64,000 nucleotides of DNA, from positions 14,967,641 through 15,031,640 of the forward strand of contig NC_058513.1 in the NCBI RefSeq assembly GCF_020382885.2, in the 5' to 3' direction. Of the stretch, positions 26,506 to 40,100 are shown one piece after another (position 1 is the stretch's first letter; each line of letters opens with the position of its first letter). Source of the stretch: Scatophagus argus (Eukaryota > Chordata > Actinopteri > Scatophagidae). Below the pieces are notes generated by a model. The model saw only the letters and a list, made by a program, of their open reading frames with translations, was not told where the DNA came from and searched no databases. The position numbers and the translations under genes are program-made.

Positions 26506-28496
26506 AGAAATTACTGTCATATTGTTAGCACTGTATGTTGTTGTTTCCTGCACTAACAGGCTTCAGTTCACTCGGGTCCGGCAGAGACGTTTTCTTTTTG
26601 CAGATCTTACCTGACTGTAGTGGTCGCACACCCGTAACAGGTGGAGTCAGGTGTTCGTGACAGCAACTGATCCTGTGTGGAGAGGCCTCTGTGGGAGACA
26701 GCAGCTCTGCTGAGTCAAATCGAGCACTTGAGTCAGTATTAAGGCATACTGGCACGGTGAAGCATGTGGAACTTGCGTATACTTGTCTCAAAACGAAGCT
26801 CTTGTGAAGCGTGCTCTGAGGAAAAGTTGCGTAATTACCCAGAGCCAAAGTGATAAGACAAATGTGGCGTCTTAACTGAACGTTTCAGCGCAATAATTCA
26901 AATACATCAACTCTACTAGTCAGTTTCTCTCTAAATCAGTGCTGTGTGCTAGGAGTGAAGACCACATTGTCTCATTAAGAAACTGTCTCACAAAAGGCTT
27001 TTTCCCCATATTGATTTCCCCGTTTTGCTAGCGATGTATTGTAAGCTGACCCACCAGGCTAAATTTGACTATTTTTTAGGTCAGTAATGAACTCCATATA
27101 CTGTACAGCTTTTTGGCAGCTAAAACCATTCAATTTAAACAATCTGAGAACGTTCAGTCTGTGACAGGAGGACGCTTCAGATAAAAAAGGCTTGAAAACC
27201 ACAAAAAAGACTTGACTAAAGACATAAAACTGTTAACCCTTAGCTTTTACGGGTGCAATCAAACATTTCAGAAAAGATTAACGACTTGATTGACAACCCA
27301 CACAAAAAGATTTTCCCTTTAGATACAATCCGTGACTCAAAGGTAAACATGAGGAACATAATGGTTGCATTATACTTAAACAAAATTTGGTTTGTTCTAA
27401 AGACAGGAGTTTCAGGCAGGTGGTGCTGTATCCACCTGTTTGGCTGAGTCCCTCAGGCTGAGCAGGAGAAGCTGTGAAGCTGAGCTGACTATCTGCAGGT
27501 AAACCTAATTTACCTGCAGGTACACGAGACAACCTGCATCACACCTGTGTTGAGTGTTACAGGGGTGTGAGGGGTGGAAACATCTGTCTGACAGCGTTGC
27601 AGTTTTCTTTCAGGTGCTTGAGCTCATGTAACTGCAGCCAAACTACCCTGAAGTCCTGAGAAGATTTGATTTTTCATCTGGTTACACAATATTTCAAGAC
27701 CAAAACACAAAAGAAATACATTCCAGGGAACAATGTAACACGGTAAATGACGATACCTGTGCACTTTTACTCAAGCAGAATTTTTAAAGCAGACTTTCTC
27801 TTTTATTTTCACATTGCAGCGTTGCTACCTTTACTGAGGTAAAATACAGAAACAGCTCCATAACACCGGCTCTGCGGCCATGTAGCAGAAATCTGATGTT
27901 CAGCTCTTAGTGCCGTCTCCTGTGGAAGCGCCATCCAGCTCAGACTGGATTCAGAGCTGTGCTTCTTTTGGCTTTTTATCACAGGTTTGTGTGGTTGGAC
28001 GGTGAGATCCCCTGGTGAGCAGCAGTCTGATCACCAAAGTCTGTGAGAAGCAGGAGCTGCACTTTATTACAGCTCAGAGACTTCTTGTAATTACTTGCTC
28101 TCCACCGTGTGTCCTGTGTCTGAGTTACTGCTGAAAATTTAATTTTGAAGCTGCTAGAGGCGGCACGTGTTTGAAGAATTTGTCTTTGTCACCTCCAGGC
28201 TCATCAGTGAATTCAAAACTACGTGCAGGTCATCAAAAATCAGAAGACATCTGGGCATGTTATATGTCTAACAGCGTGTTCCTGCTGTAGGAACAGTGTG
28301 TCGTGTGTTTTTCTTTGCGTAACGTTGTACGTGACTGATTCAGAGGGCCTCGGAGACTTGCAAACAGCCTCTTCTTCTTCTCTCACAAAGATTCTCATTG
28401 TCCGGTCTTCCTCTCCGCTCACAAACAGAATGTACTGGTATTGTTCCTCCTTTCTGGCTCTTAAATTCTCACAAAGCAAAATGGAAAGTACATACG

Positions 28497-29250
28497 CTTA
28501 GACATTTTGGGAAGCATTTTGCTTTCTGGAGAAGAGCTCTGTGAGAAGATAAACACTATGGAGAGCTGACTGATTAACAAACAAAACCAGAAAAACCAAA
28601 GTTTTAGAAGTGTTTCACCTCTAAAACTTGTTTTGTCAGACCAGGTCTACGATGAGCGGCAGGCAACTGGTTAACACTTCAGTTGTGTGTGTGAATGCGG
28701 AACAAGACAAAATGTGTACATTCCTGAGCTTCAGTTGCCTCATTTCCTACTTTTATGCTAAGCTAAGCTAACTGCCTGCTTGTGTTAGCCTCACAATTAC
28801 TGTGCAAATAATAGAGCGGTAATAAACCGAGAATTTGCTGTTTTACAGGACTGTGTGCCAGACTTGGCTGAGACCAGTAACCTCATGGAGTCTCAGCTGC
28901 CTGCCTGGCAACTGGTCTCCCTGTAAAACGGCTAACTGACATTTTTAAACTTTGGTTTTTGTAAGCTTTAACCCAATTAAACAGTCTCAGAGGTGCTGGT
29001 AGGCAAGTTGTGTAGCCAAGAACCAGTCTGACACATAACCCCCTCCAAGGAATAGTTTTTAAACTCTGGTTTTGAAACAGATTAACAAGCCGTGATGTAT
29101 AAAATCACTTTACGAGCGCTGTAGTGCTGAGCAGAGCCAGGCAAGCCGTTTCTATGCTAAGCTAAGCTAAGCGGCTACTGAGGCATTAGGCTCTACCTTA
29201 AAATGTGAGTGTATTACTGATGGTCTCATCTAACTCTCAGCAAGAGAGCT
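28497..29250. repeat. Inverted cluster of MITE-like repeat copies
   Basis: A left part begins like the common fish element (TTTTGGGAAGCATTTTGCTT), and a right part near 29140-29240 is in the opposite orientation (GCTAAGCTAAGCTAAGCGG, then CATCTAACTCTCAGCAAGAG). Inside, ACCAAAGTTTTAGAAG near 28597-28612 is mirrored by TAAACTTTGGTTTTTG near 28948-28963. This indicates head-to-head or nested copies. Exact borders are unclear. Confidence 0.45.
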
Positions 29251-29455
29251 CGTCCTCGCATTTCACAAAAAAGTCAAAGTCACGGATTAGAGCTTTGAGG
29301 ATCGTGTTTTCTTTTATTTCTTTTTTACAAAGTGTGTCCACAAATAGAGTCAATTTCCTTTATTTTTTGCTCAGTCTCTTTGGTGTTATATCTACTTATG
29401 TTTTTTTAAACTATAAATGACAGAACAGAAAGCTCTGGTCGTCTCACCAGTGAAA

Positions 29456-29695
29456 TGTGTGTGTGTGTGTGTGTGTTGGGGGGGTTTAAAGGAGCTGTAC
29501 AGTGTGTGTGTGTGTGTGTATATGTGTGTGTGCTGATACATATCAGAGATGTAGGCGACCAAATTAGTGCCTTTCCCTCTCGTCATGGATCAGACAGCTG
29601 TGCAGCAGCTGTGTGCGCAAGTGTGAGAAAATGTGTGTCAGGAGAGGTTTTGGGGGGAGGTGTTTGTTAGTGTGTGTGTGTGTGTGTGTGTGTGT
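29456..29695 (+). repeat. Cluster of (GT)n microsatellites
   Basis: Several TG/GT runs lie at 29456-29475, about 29502-29532 and 29671-29695, separated by short unique pieces. Confidence 0.9.
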
Positions 29696-30188
29696 CTCAA
29701 GGAGTGAAAGATAGAAAAGCAGCACTGTAATTTATGCAGCACCTCCGACCCCACAGTTCTTGGCTGCTTGTGTCTCAGCTGAGGTTTGCTGACGTGAGAA
29801 GAAAAGGCAGCACATCAGACCAGTTCGACAGACAGAGAGAGAGAGAGGAAAGAGGTGGGAGGAAGACGAGGGTGGGACCAAAAGAAGCAAGATGATTAAA
29901 ATGTTTGTTCTCATGTGTACATTAACCACTGACTGACGTGAGAAGGAAAGCAATGGCGTTCAGAAACTCAAACCAACGCTCCTTGATGGAGGCAAAACTG
30001 AGAAAAAACTTCATTGAAAGTTCATTCGTGGCCAATCAGTTCGTTTAGAGGAGTTCTCAGTCGCGTCATCTTCTTTGGACTATCTTGAAGGACTTCGACA
30101 TTCATGTTAAGACTCTAAGGTTGAGACTTAAAGGTAATTGCTGAAGTTGGAAGCGTCAATTAACAAAACAATCTCACTGCAAGCTCCA

Positions 30189-30561
30189 TTAAAGAAATAG
30201 TTTGTGTATTTACTTTATTTCTGAGAGTTGGATGAAAAGATCAATACCACACTCATATGTGTCCATTAAATTGAAGGTTAGAGCCGGTTAGCCTAACTTA
30301 GCATACATGCTGGAGGCAGTGAGTGAACAGCTAGCTTGGCTCTGTCTAAAGGTTATAAATAAACAAATAAACATGGTATATCTCATTTGTTCAGCCTGAT
30401 ACACACAAAAACTGGCTGTAAAATGACCCAGAGTGGTTTTATGAAGGGTCATGTGCTGGGTGTGCTCGTTTGTTAGCTTGTTTCCAGTCTCTGCACTAAG
30501 CTAAGCTAACCAGATGCTGTAGCTGTAGCCTACTTCTCAAAACGTGAACCTACTCCTTTAA
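30189..30561 (+). repeat. MITE-like DNA-transposon copy with TTAA ends
   Basis: The left end TTAAAGAAATAGTTTG is inverted at the right end, CCTACTCCTTTAA. The interior has GGTTAGCCTAACTTAGCATA, GAACAGCTAGCTTGGCTCTG and CTAAGCTAAGCTAACC. It is the same family as 6259-6904, shorter and diverged, with no coding capacity. Confidence 0.65.
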
Positions 30562-32025
30562 GTCGCTGAGCTTTTGATCTAACCACATGATCTTCCTGAG
30601 TGAAATGCCTTCACGTTGTCAGCAGTTTCCAAGTCTTCATCGACAAACATCAGCTCTAATCTCCTGAAACGTTTTTGTTTTTCTTTTAAATTTAATGTCC
30701 ATTCCCTGCTCGCTCACACGCAGGCCTCTCTGAATGGGATTGAGGCTCAAAGTGCTGGGTAGGGTTAAGCAGTAACGCAACAGCTTAATCAGGCCGAGGG
30801 GAACAAATGCACACACTGACTACTCATCTCAAGACTCTCACTCTCTCCATCCTGTTTTCTCTCAGCAGGCCTTCACCCACACATACTCAAGAGCCCTGTT
30901 TGTGCTGGGTGGACACAGAGATGTTTAAAGTTTAGTTTGAACGGGTTTTTCCTTTGGTTAGCATATCTTTTGAGATAAAGCAATACACTGTTGCACGGAC
31001 TGTCAAACAGAAAACGCAGCCAGGAAGATTATTCGCATGTTTTAAGAAGGAACAGCAGAGATTGTGCAAAGTCAGAGTAACAAGTGGGAGGATGTGTTTT
31101 CTTTAAGTCATATGAAGAGTAAGTAGATGACTGTGTGAACTGCAAGGAACAAAAACTGAGCACGAGACAAAAGCTGAGAAGTCTGTACAAAGGTAGAAAA
31201 CATTGAATGATAAAAATGTGAGATTCTAAATGTTTCTTGTTTTGAGCCTGTCCCATTAAAAGACCAAAATCCTCAAATAATTGATTCAACTGACTGATTC
31301 AAGTGTTTGATGTTGACACGAACACGATTTCCAAGTTGGAAACTAAACTACTATTCATGCAACATATCTGTCCTATGACATTTCCCTGGAGAAAAGGACG
31401 TGATGTCAGTTCATAGTGTAGTAGTGAGTTAATGAGTTGAAAATAATTAAGAAAAACATATTAACTTGTCAATTCCCAGTGCAGCAGTGTCTCTGTTGGC
31501 TGACTGATTCTCATGCTAACTTTAACTAACTGAGGCTGATGTGGGTGTCATTCGTTCTGGACAAATGAAAAGGGTCACCTATCTTACATGACAGGGATTA
31601 CTTTTGCAGTGAACTGATTAGTCACTTCGTCTATAAAATGAACGTACGAAACATAAAAAAGAAAATGCAATTTCACAGGGCAGAAATCCAGACACTCTTC
31701 ATTTGCTATCATGAACAACAAAGAAAAGTGACAAATTCTCACATTAAATAATATGGAAACAGGAAATCGTTTAACATTTTAACTTAACAAAAATGCCTGA
31801 AATGATTAACAAATGATCTAACTAGTTAGGGATTGAGTTTCTTTCGATCGACTGATCCAGGAAAATGGCAAAATATTAATGTACCAAAGCACTGGTGGTT
31901 TTGGTCTTTCCATGTGATAAATTGACAACAAAAATACAGAACATTGCCAAATTTACTCTTTAAACGAACATGAGAAAATGGGATTTACACATTGAGAGGA
32001 GACAGCAGAGTCCGGTTTAAATTTG

Positions 32026-32031
32026 TTTATT
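32026..32031 (-). other. Candidate poly(A) signal of trim8
   Basis: This is AATAAA on the minus strand, giving trim8 a 3' UTR of about 1.47 kb. A 23-bp A run on the plus strand (32305-32327) is a poly-U tract within that UTR. Confidence 0.5.
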
Positions 32032-33453
32032 TGGAACCCATCTCCAAATCACGTCTGTAATTTTTCCATTTCACAAAATATTTACAAAAAAGATACTTTT
32101 TATGTCGTTTTTTTTTTCTCTTTATGTTGACTGTCGTAACGGCTCCTTTTTAGGATGATGACAATTGCTTACATCTCGCAGTCCAGTCTTGTTCTTTTAG
32201 AAAAAGTTCATGAAAAAAAAATCCTCCCACCCTTCTTTTCTTTCATACACTCATTTTAAAACTGCATACATTTTTCCCCCCATTGTTCTTCCTTTGAGTG
32301 CTTTAAAAAAAAAAAAAAAAAAAAAAACTCTTCCTTGCATGCTTTCAGCTACAAACAGGAAGCCAAGAGCTCGTGTGCTTTATTGAGAGGAAGTGACATC
32401 TTTGCCCTGCAGGAAGTACAATTACAGCATCATCAGATCCTCCAGATGCTTCATTGGTTTGGTCTGTCCAGTCTTGCCTGTTCCTCTAAAAGAGTCTCTG
32501 TAGACAAGCATGCAAGCATGAAACTTGCAGATGTACCAAATAACACAAAGTCATAGTAATTACTAAATGGAAACAGTCTTTGTCAGAAGATTTTCTGTCC
32601 AATGGGAAGCCTGGTAACAGGAAGGAATAAGGGTCAAACTCCCAAACCCCCAAGATCGACTGGCCCTTCAGATGCCGCTCTAGTGTCCCTCTGTAGGTCA
32701 GCATCTGTAGTCCAGGCATAACAAGGCGTCCACAAGTGCATTGTGGGTGTTCCATGGAAGAGCGTTTTGTGTTCAAGCCGTACGATCCATCCCTGAACTC
32801 GGCAAAGAAGGGAAGAGGTGCCATGACGATAACAATCAAAAGACATGAAAGGGACCGCAGTCCCTCTTTAAAAGGAATCAAAGCAATCAAACAAAGTGTA
32901 GCTGGGAAGAGGAAAACATGATGCTAACAACATAAGGCAACGGACAACTGGAGGGGTGATTATAACGGAGAAACACAAGGCGCTAAACTGGAAAGGTCAA
33001 CCCTGCCCGGTATTATCTCTTTTCCCTTTAGCGTCACTGAGCATCCATGAGGAGGCACGAGAAGATTTCCTAGTAGAAGTTCATTTTCTATCAATCCGTC
33101 GCCTGCTCTATAAATAAAGAGATGGGTGTCGTACTCTCCTCTTCGGCCACTCTCGCTTCTTGTTGGTGTGTAAGATCAGCTGAGCTAAGCTGTGCCAGGG
33201 TGAGCGGCTGTGTATGCATTTTACGTATAATACACTATATGAAACACTGACAGAAAATGGAGAAAGGAAGAAAATAAAAACACAAAGAGATCGACCCTGC
33301 CCCCGAACTTGTATACATGTTCTAGATCCGTGTCTGTGTGTGTGTGCGTTTAAGTTTAAATATTTCTATGTGTGAAGAGTATAATTGTATTGTGTTTTTT
33401 CCTGGTTAATAAATCTGTAATGGTGTGCTATTTTGGTGCCCGTCTCTATATCC

Positions 33454-33478
33454 GTGTGTGTGTGTGTGTGTGTGTGTC
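33454..33478 (+). repeat. (GT)n microsatellite in trim8 3' UTR
   Basis: A GT run ends just outside the trim8 stop codon. It is CA-rich in the mRNA. Confidence 0.9.
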
Positions 33479-33485
33479 TACTCTG

Positions 33486-36400
33486 TTAACTGGTGACATA
33501 GTGCTTTGTAGGGGGCTGCCCATACAGCCCATAAAAATCTGCATGTCTATGTGTTTGTGAGGCGTCTATCCAGTCCCTCACTGCCAACCCCTGCATGGAC
33601 GGACCTCCAGAGGCCAAGCCGGGAGGAGGGGGGTAGTCTTGGGCGCTGACCCAGGGGAAAGAGCCGGAGCGCGGGTACGGAGGATGGCTGCGGTGTCCCG
33701 ACACAGAGGGCACCCCGGAGCAGTAGCAATTATCCATCGTACACACCAGGATCTTACGGCCGCCATATTGAGGCAGCACGGCCTGCTGGGAGGAGTGTGA
33801 GGAGCTGCTGCCTCCAGGAGGAAAGTGCGAGGAACCGAACACAGAGCCTGAATGGTGGTTGGTCAGAGAGCCGCTTCCACTTCCTGTCCCACCGCTCTCG
33901 CTGATGTGAGGTGGGCCGCAGGGGCCGAGCGGCTGCTGATTGGTTGACTGGCCTTCTCCAGAGGCAGAGCCGGAGCCCAGGTAGGGCTGCTTGGCTAATG
34001 ATGAAGAAGAAGAAGATGAAGAAGAGGAGGAGGACGAGGAGGAGTCCTTGAAACCCGGAGCAGCGTTTTTTCCCGCGTTCCCGTTTCCCTCTGGGAAAGC
34101 AGTGGAATGTTTCCGTTTCTCTGCTCCAGAGCCAGAGCTCTGACCGCTGGGATACGCAGGAACAGACTGCAGGAAGGTCGAGGGAGGGGTGAGGGGGGCT
34201 GAGAAGAAAAAAGAAGAGGATAAAAGAAGAAGTAAATAAATACACACTCCACTGACAGATATGTCCTAGATCTAAAACATGATAAACGTGTTTAAGATCC
34301 TACCTTCAAGTGTTCTCTTCAAGCTCTTCTCTCTTTTTGAGATTTCAGAGAGGAACAGTTTGGAGTTTAGACTCCCCACTTTATAAGGAGGGAGACTGCT
34401 GCCCACACATGCCTGAGACCTGCAAACAGTGCCAAGAGACACGCAAAATTCAAGATAAGACATCAGCTTGGAAACGGGTTAGAGACCCACGGGGAAAAAA
34501 GTAAAACGTTCATTTTAAAACAACTTTTTCCCTCACCTGTCTGTGAGGATTTTAACAGGCTTGGTGTTTTTCATGAAGCTCAGTTCCTCTGCCTTACTGA
34601 AGGCCGTGTGGATGGAGCTCAGCAGCTTCTGGGCCTCGTGGCGCTGCTCTCCCAGAGCCAAAACCTGGGCAGCATTGTCCTGGCAGAACCGAGCCTGAGC
34701 CCGGTCCAGAACCTCCAGTGTCCGACCAAGGTCCTCCTCCAGGAGCTGGTGCATCCGCTGGTACTGCAGACGCACCTCCTCTTTCAGCTCACACACCCTG
34801 TCCTGTAGAGAGATGAGCATGGCCACACAAACATCAGTCCACTCAAAATTTCCTTGGTATTACGCAACACCATGTGGAATCTCTGAAAAATGCCATGTAC
34901 TTGCGTTCTACGCCCACAGAGCAGAGTGTAAAAACGTACCTCCACCACACACTTGTCAGAGTCGAGCTTGCAGAGCTGTTCTTCAATCTCCTGCACTCGT
35001 TCCTCCACGCGCTCCTGCTGTCTCAACAGGCTTTGCTGCAATGTGAGAAAGAGACACAGAAAAGAGAGAGAAGTCTTCAGCTCTGGGAAGTTGTGACCTC
35101 AGCTAGCCACTAGCATCCCCTCCCCATGCCTGAGATATTAGGATCCGGGCGCTGGCTAATTTAGTCCCTCCATCCAACACACAATCCCTGTGGGGGAGGG
35201 AGGGTGTGCTGTCATAGCAACCAACAGCTATTTTGTGTTTGCATTAGTGAGAGAGGACTAACGTTGGGGGAGCTGGGGGCAGCGAGCACAGATAAATAAA
35301 TGGGCATACGGAGGCAGAAAAAGCTCCAGCAGCTCTCCTCTTTCTGCTCCTCCTCTCAGTGCACCTCCTCTCTGTGCTCTTTAGAAGATGCACACGTATT
35401 CACACAGAAGAGGCTGCACTGCGTGAGCTACAACAGTGTTGTGGCACCAACAGTCGTTGTTGTTTCTAGGATGATGATTGCATGTGAACAGCAGCAGACG
35501 CACGCTCAGGCCAAACTCAGATGTCCATCTGGTTCAGCTTGAGGTCAAAATAAATAAATAAATAAAAAACATAATTAAAGGCTTGATAAGAGATCAGCAA
35601 TTCTTTATATCACCCCCTTCACTATATAACTCTCTCAGTAGGAATGTCATTGACACAGATTTGCTAATCCTTCATGTTATTAATGTTTAATGTGAAATAT
35701 GAATAATCCTCAGTCGACATTTAATGAAGGAGAGGCTTGATAGAATGGCATGAAGCAAAATAACGTGGTGATGCCAATATGATCCCACAACTGACGATTA
35801 TTTTTGTTATCAATTAATCTATCAGGTTTTTTTTGCAGTTAGTTTTTAGTTTATAAAATGTCAAGGATAGTGAAAGAAGCCCGTGAGCACAAGATGACAA
35901 CCTCAGAAAGCTCGTTTTGCCAGACCAGCAGTCCCAAATTCAAAGACATTTCATTGCCAGTGATACAGGACACTCAAAACCAGCACATAATCACATTTCA
36001 GAAGCTGGAGATTTTTAATTTGTTCATTTTCATTTCAATTTCTGGACCAAAGTGGTTAAAAAAAAAGGAGGATTAACTTAGTAATTAATCCCGCAAGTCA
36101 ATAATCTGTTGTTTTTCCACATTCTGAAGGTCTGTTCACATACCACCACCATCATCATCATCATCCAATCATTCCAACTAAACAGCAGCTGATTTTATCA
36201 TTAGTGATCAGCTGCTGTAGAGCTTGGAATGAAAACCTGCATACTCTTGGGCCTGTGACACATGGTTGGGAACCACTGCCCTAGATATCTTTTGCGCACA
36301 CACATACACACATACACACACACACATACACACACACAGTTGGCATGGTTAGATCCAGGACTGTGACCTGGTTGTGCTGATTGATTGAGTTAGGCTCTGA

Positions 36401-39400
36401 GCAGAAGCCAGAGGAAAAACAGGGTCGAAGGAGCCGAAGCTTCCCAGAGGGGGGTGGCAACTAAATGTATGGGATACCTTTGGGGAGAGAGAGAGGGAGA
36501 GAGAGGGGGGAGAGGGGGGAGAGGGGGAGGGGCACAGGGAGGGGAGGGTGCTCTTTAGCTGTCATTTCAACACAGTGTCTTCTCCATCAGAGCCACCAGA
36601 GCAGAGCCAGGAGGAAGGTCAGCCCTTGCCCGGAGTGGCTGGTGGATGGTGTGTGAGTGAGTGAGTGAGTGAGTGAGTGAGTGAGTGAGTGAGTGAATTT
36701 GGTGGGGGTGGGAGGTGACGGACATGAAGAGTGGGGTGCTGGTGTGTGTGTGTGTGTGTGAGGGGGGTCCACTCTGCATTCCCTGATTGTATTCAACAGG
36801 AAGGATGTCTTTGTAATCACTACCACAAGGACACATATCTTAAAAGTGATTATGGATTAGGGCTGATATGAATAAATCAATGTCACAAGCTAAAAAGATT
36901 ATCTCGCTGGTATCTACATATTTGGCTGTTAAGCAATAAGCAATATTTGCTGTTCTTTCTTAATAAAATTTATTTTTCTAGGTCCAGTTGATACATCAGT
37001 GTTTTTGCTGTATTCAGTCAGTATCTGCAACTCGCAGTAGAGGAATACCAAACAATAAGTCTGAGTTCAGTCAGAAACAGCGCCAACGGCCCTGGATTTT
37101 GAGGCTGAGAATAGATGTTTGAATATGTATTTTTAAAAAAGTTAAATAACAAAAACACTTTTAATTAGAGCTGCATCAATTTCACCAGTTCCAGTTTCTC
37201 AAAAGTCTGGATTTGACTGTTTTGTCTTTCATGACAGTGAATTAGGTTTTTTCAGTTCACTGGACTGTGGGACATTATGATGAGCATCTTCCACAGTTTT
37301 ATAAACAAAATGATTTCTTAGTTAATCAGATTAGCCTCACCACAATGTCAACTTTTCACTTCCATCTATCACGGTAAAACAAATTCACACTAATATTTGG
37401 AAATCTGTCAAACTTGTTTTACAAAAACATTGTGGCGTTAGCTCATAACAACTTGATTTTTTGACATTGGACAGAACTGGACAGAATTAAAATCTGTCTG
37501 TATACAATTGAACGGAATATTTTTCATAATTTCAGCATCTAATTCTTTCTCAAACATTTACCAGCCAGTGTGGCAGAAAACCTTGTGAGAATTACTCACC
37601 AAATGGAAAATGTGCCCACTTTGGGACTTGGTGGGTGATAATTTCAGACCCTGGTTGCAACCCTACTTTGGTTTATGACTGAATATCTACAATACTATTA
37701 ACATTTCCAATTTTCAGTACCAATTAGCCAAAGCTAGCATGCTAATAGCATGATAACAGGATGGATAACACAGCAAACACTGGCATGTTAGTGAGTCATT
37801 GTGAGCCTGTTAGCATTCAGCCCGAACCTGAAATTATGACACAGTTTCTACACTGTGTCAGACATATCTTTGGTATTATGCAGCGGATTGTCTCATTATT
37901 TATCAGACGACATTTGTCTGAGATATATATCAACTAATATCAGCTGATATATTGACACTGATGATTTATCGCTCCGTCTCTAGCTGCTATTAGATATTTT
38001 GCCCACCAGAGTTTTACTCAACACACATCATCTCGTTCATGGCTCTTTTTTTTTTTTTGCCCATCTATGATAAATATTGACATCTGTATGTGGGTCAAAA
38101 GCAGAATTAATCAGGCTCTACTTATCACCCAGCCTGATTATAGGTATCGTAGGAAAAAGCTGCAAATGTGAAGGATTTTGGCAATACAATTCAGAGCAGA
38201 TTCCACCCGACAGCGTTCCTGTCCCCCAGGCGACTCATTATTTAAACATAAGACTGAGTCATAGCATGTCTACAGGAAATACACCCAAGTATGACACAGT
38301 TGACACCCAAACGGGGTGTAGGGTGTACTACATGAGTCAGATAGCAGTGAAGCCTTCATGGTTCTCCCTCTGACTAAACCACCTTGTCACACACCCCTCG
38401 AAAAACGGAAGAAAGGGGGAGAGGAAATCCAATCCGACCGCTGCACGAACCAACGACAGCAAGTACCAAACCCCCAGGAAGGGAAGAGGTTAATAAAAAA
38501 CCCCAAGTAGACCGCAGAATCAAGTGACAAATCACTTTAATCCCCCTTCCTCTAGTCTCCACTCCCACCCCTCCTCACAACTGGCGATCCCTGAGCTAGG
38601 ATGCACCTGTGCCGGGGAGATAAGGCCCTCTGAGGGCCCCTCATTGTTCCACCCTCCGACTGCATTGTTTGTCATTCCAACAGATGAGAACAGAGGCTGG
38701 AGTGGATCACAACTGAAAAATGCACGAGATTCTCTCACAGGCTGTAAGAAATACTCGAAATGCGATTGTTTCTTAAAATGGTGAGTTCTGTTTTCGACTG
38801 AGCAAAGTGTTTCTGTGAAAACATAAATGTTTGGGAGCAGATCATAACAGCTTTGCACCTGCACGATCCATTTAAGATCTTTAATTTGGCAGACAAAATG
38901 CCATTAAAATATGGCCTTTGTTCTGGTGCTGTTTGCTTGATGACTGCAAAGTGGATGAAAAAAAAAACGACCTCACTGGCTTGTGCGATGCTGCTGTGAA
39001 GGCACAAAGCTACATTTTACTTAAGTGGACACTTAGCTAACACCTATTGATCACTAATGGAATGACAAATTCGTACGAGGGCCACATCTAATGCTTATTT
39101 TCATTATCAATCCAACAGTGACTTTCTCATCCATCTCAGTTTCGTAGAGCCCACGGTGGGATCTTAAAGTGACTTGTATTGCTTGACCAACAGTTCAAAA
39201 CCCAAAGACATTCAGTTCACTATCATTATTCATATCTCAGAACCAGAATTTATTGTAGTTTTTGCTTAAAAATGGCTTAAATGATTGGTTATCAAGATAC
39301 TTGCATATTAAACTTATGTTTACTGACTAATCAATAAATGGTCAACATCTCAGTTCTACTTGGAAGAGGTCGGACATCTGCTTCCACAAAAAGCCAGTGA

Positions 39401-40100
39401 CAGAGTCAAACCATCAGCTGAAATTTTGTCTCGGTCACACTGTCAGAGTCTGACAACACCCTGAGTAGAAACAAATAGGGAACAAACACGTGTTTGTGTG
39501 TGCACAGTATAAAATTCTCCTTACTCTGATGTCGTTGCGTCGGAGCTCCACGTCAGTGACCGCGTGGCCGTGGCTGGGGTGGCAGCGGGCAAAGCAGCAG
39601 TACTGACACACCGCCGTCTGCTCGGCCTCGCAGTGGTACAGCCTGTACTGGTCATGCTGAAGGCAGGTCCAGGCCTTCACTGCCTCGGCCTCCACCAACA
39701 GGTGCCCGAGGGCTGAGCAGGGCTGCTGCAGGTGCGTCTGGACGTGGGACTGGCAGCACGGGGCGTTGCAACGCAGGCAGACCTTCACTGCGGGGAGCGG
39801 CGGGCCTCGGCGGCACAGGATGCACTGTAGCGCCGGCGTGGTGGCCTTCTCCACGCTCAGGGCGTTGTACTTCTCGACTATATTGGACAGTTTGTGGTTC
39901 TTCTCCAAGCTGGGCTTCTGAGTGTAAGCATGATTGCACTCAGGGCAACGAGCCAGCGAGGAGTCTTTGGCCCAGGCCTCGCTGATGCAGCCCCGGCAGA
40001 AGTTGTGCTTGCAGGGCAGCTGGATGGGATCTGAGAACACGTGCAGGCAGATGGGGCAGATGAGCTCCTCCTCAAAACAGTTCCTCCACGTCTCAGCCAT
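33486..40100 (-). CDS. trim8: E3 ubiquitin ligase TRIM8
   Basis: Coding exons in transcript order are 39525-40100, 34940-35035, 34537-34802, 34304-34419 and 33486-34198. They total 1767 nt, or 588 aa, against 551 recalled for human. All junctions are GT/AG and in phase. Residues 15-58 are a RING finger (CPIC...CKHNFCRGC...CPEC). Two B-boxes follow (CILC...CLRC...CCQSHVQTH and CLQHDQYRLYHCEAEQ). Next come a coiled coil and a Ser/Gly/Pro-rich tail with PQYGGRKILVC and the end GQPPTKHYVTS. TRIM8 modulates JAK-STAT and NF-kB signalling and p53 stability. The extra length is mostly a poly-Ser tract. I chose the ATG matching human MAENWKN. In-frame ATGs at 40115, 40118 and 40130 would add up to 10 residues, and an in-frame TAG lies just above them. 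Confidence 0.97.
36290..36340 (+). repeat. (CA)n-type microsatellite, interrupted
   Basis: Runs of CACA and CATA lie in trim8 intron 1. Confidence 0.9.
36484..36545 (+). repeat. Purine (GA/GGGA) low-complexity tract
   Basis: A nearly pure G/A strand of about 60 bp in trim8 intron 1. It could form triplex DNA, but nothing more can be said. Confidence 0.85.
36653..36696 (+). repeat. (GTGA)n microsatellite, 11 units
   Basis: Eleven uninterrupted GTGA tetramers lie in trim8 intron 1. Each unit reads GTGAGT across the join, so the plus strand is a row of donor-like sites, but no plus-strand gene is here. Confidence 0.95.

Larger units (their letters stand above)
26506..32010. other. Gene-free spacer between convergent arl3 and trim8
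   Basis: I found no exon or RNA gene on either strand. It holds MITE-like repeats (28497-29250 and 30189-30561) and GT microsatellites (29456-29532 and 29671-29695). In human, MIR146B lies in the TRIM8 area, so I looked for the miR-146 seed-bearing mature sequence on both strands and did not see it. Confidence 0.55.

Noticed and set aside
26506-32010. Possible miR-146 gene beside trim8, as in human
   Set aside because: I did not see the mature sequence or its complement in this spacer. It may lie elsewhere in the genome.
36653-36696. GTGAGT array considered as a regulatory or splice-decoy array
   Set aside because: It is a plain GTGA microsatellite in an intron on the opposite strand.
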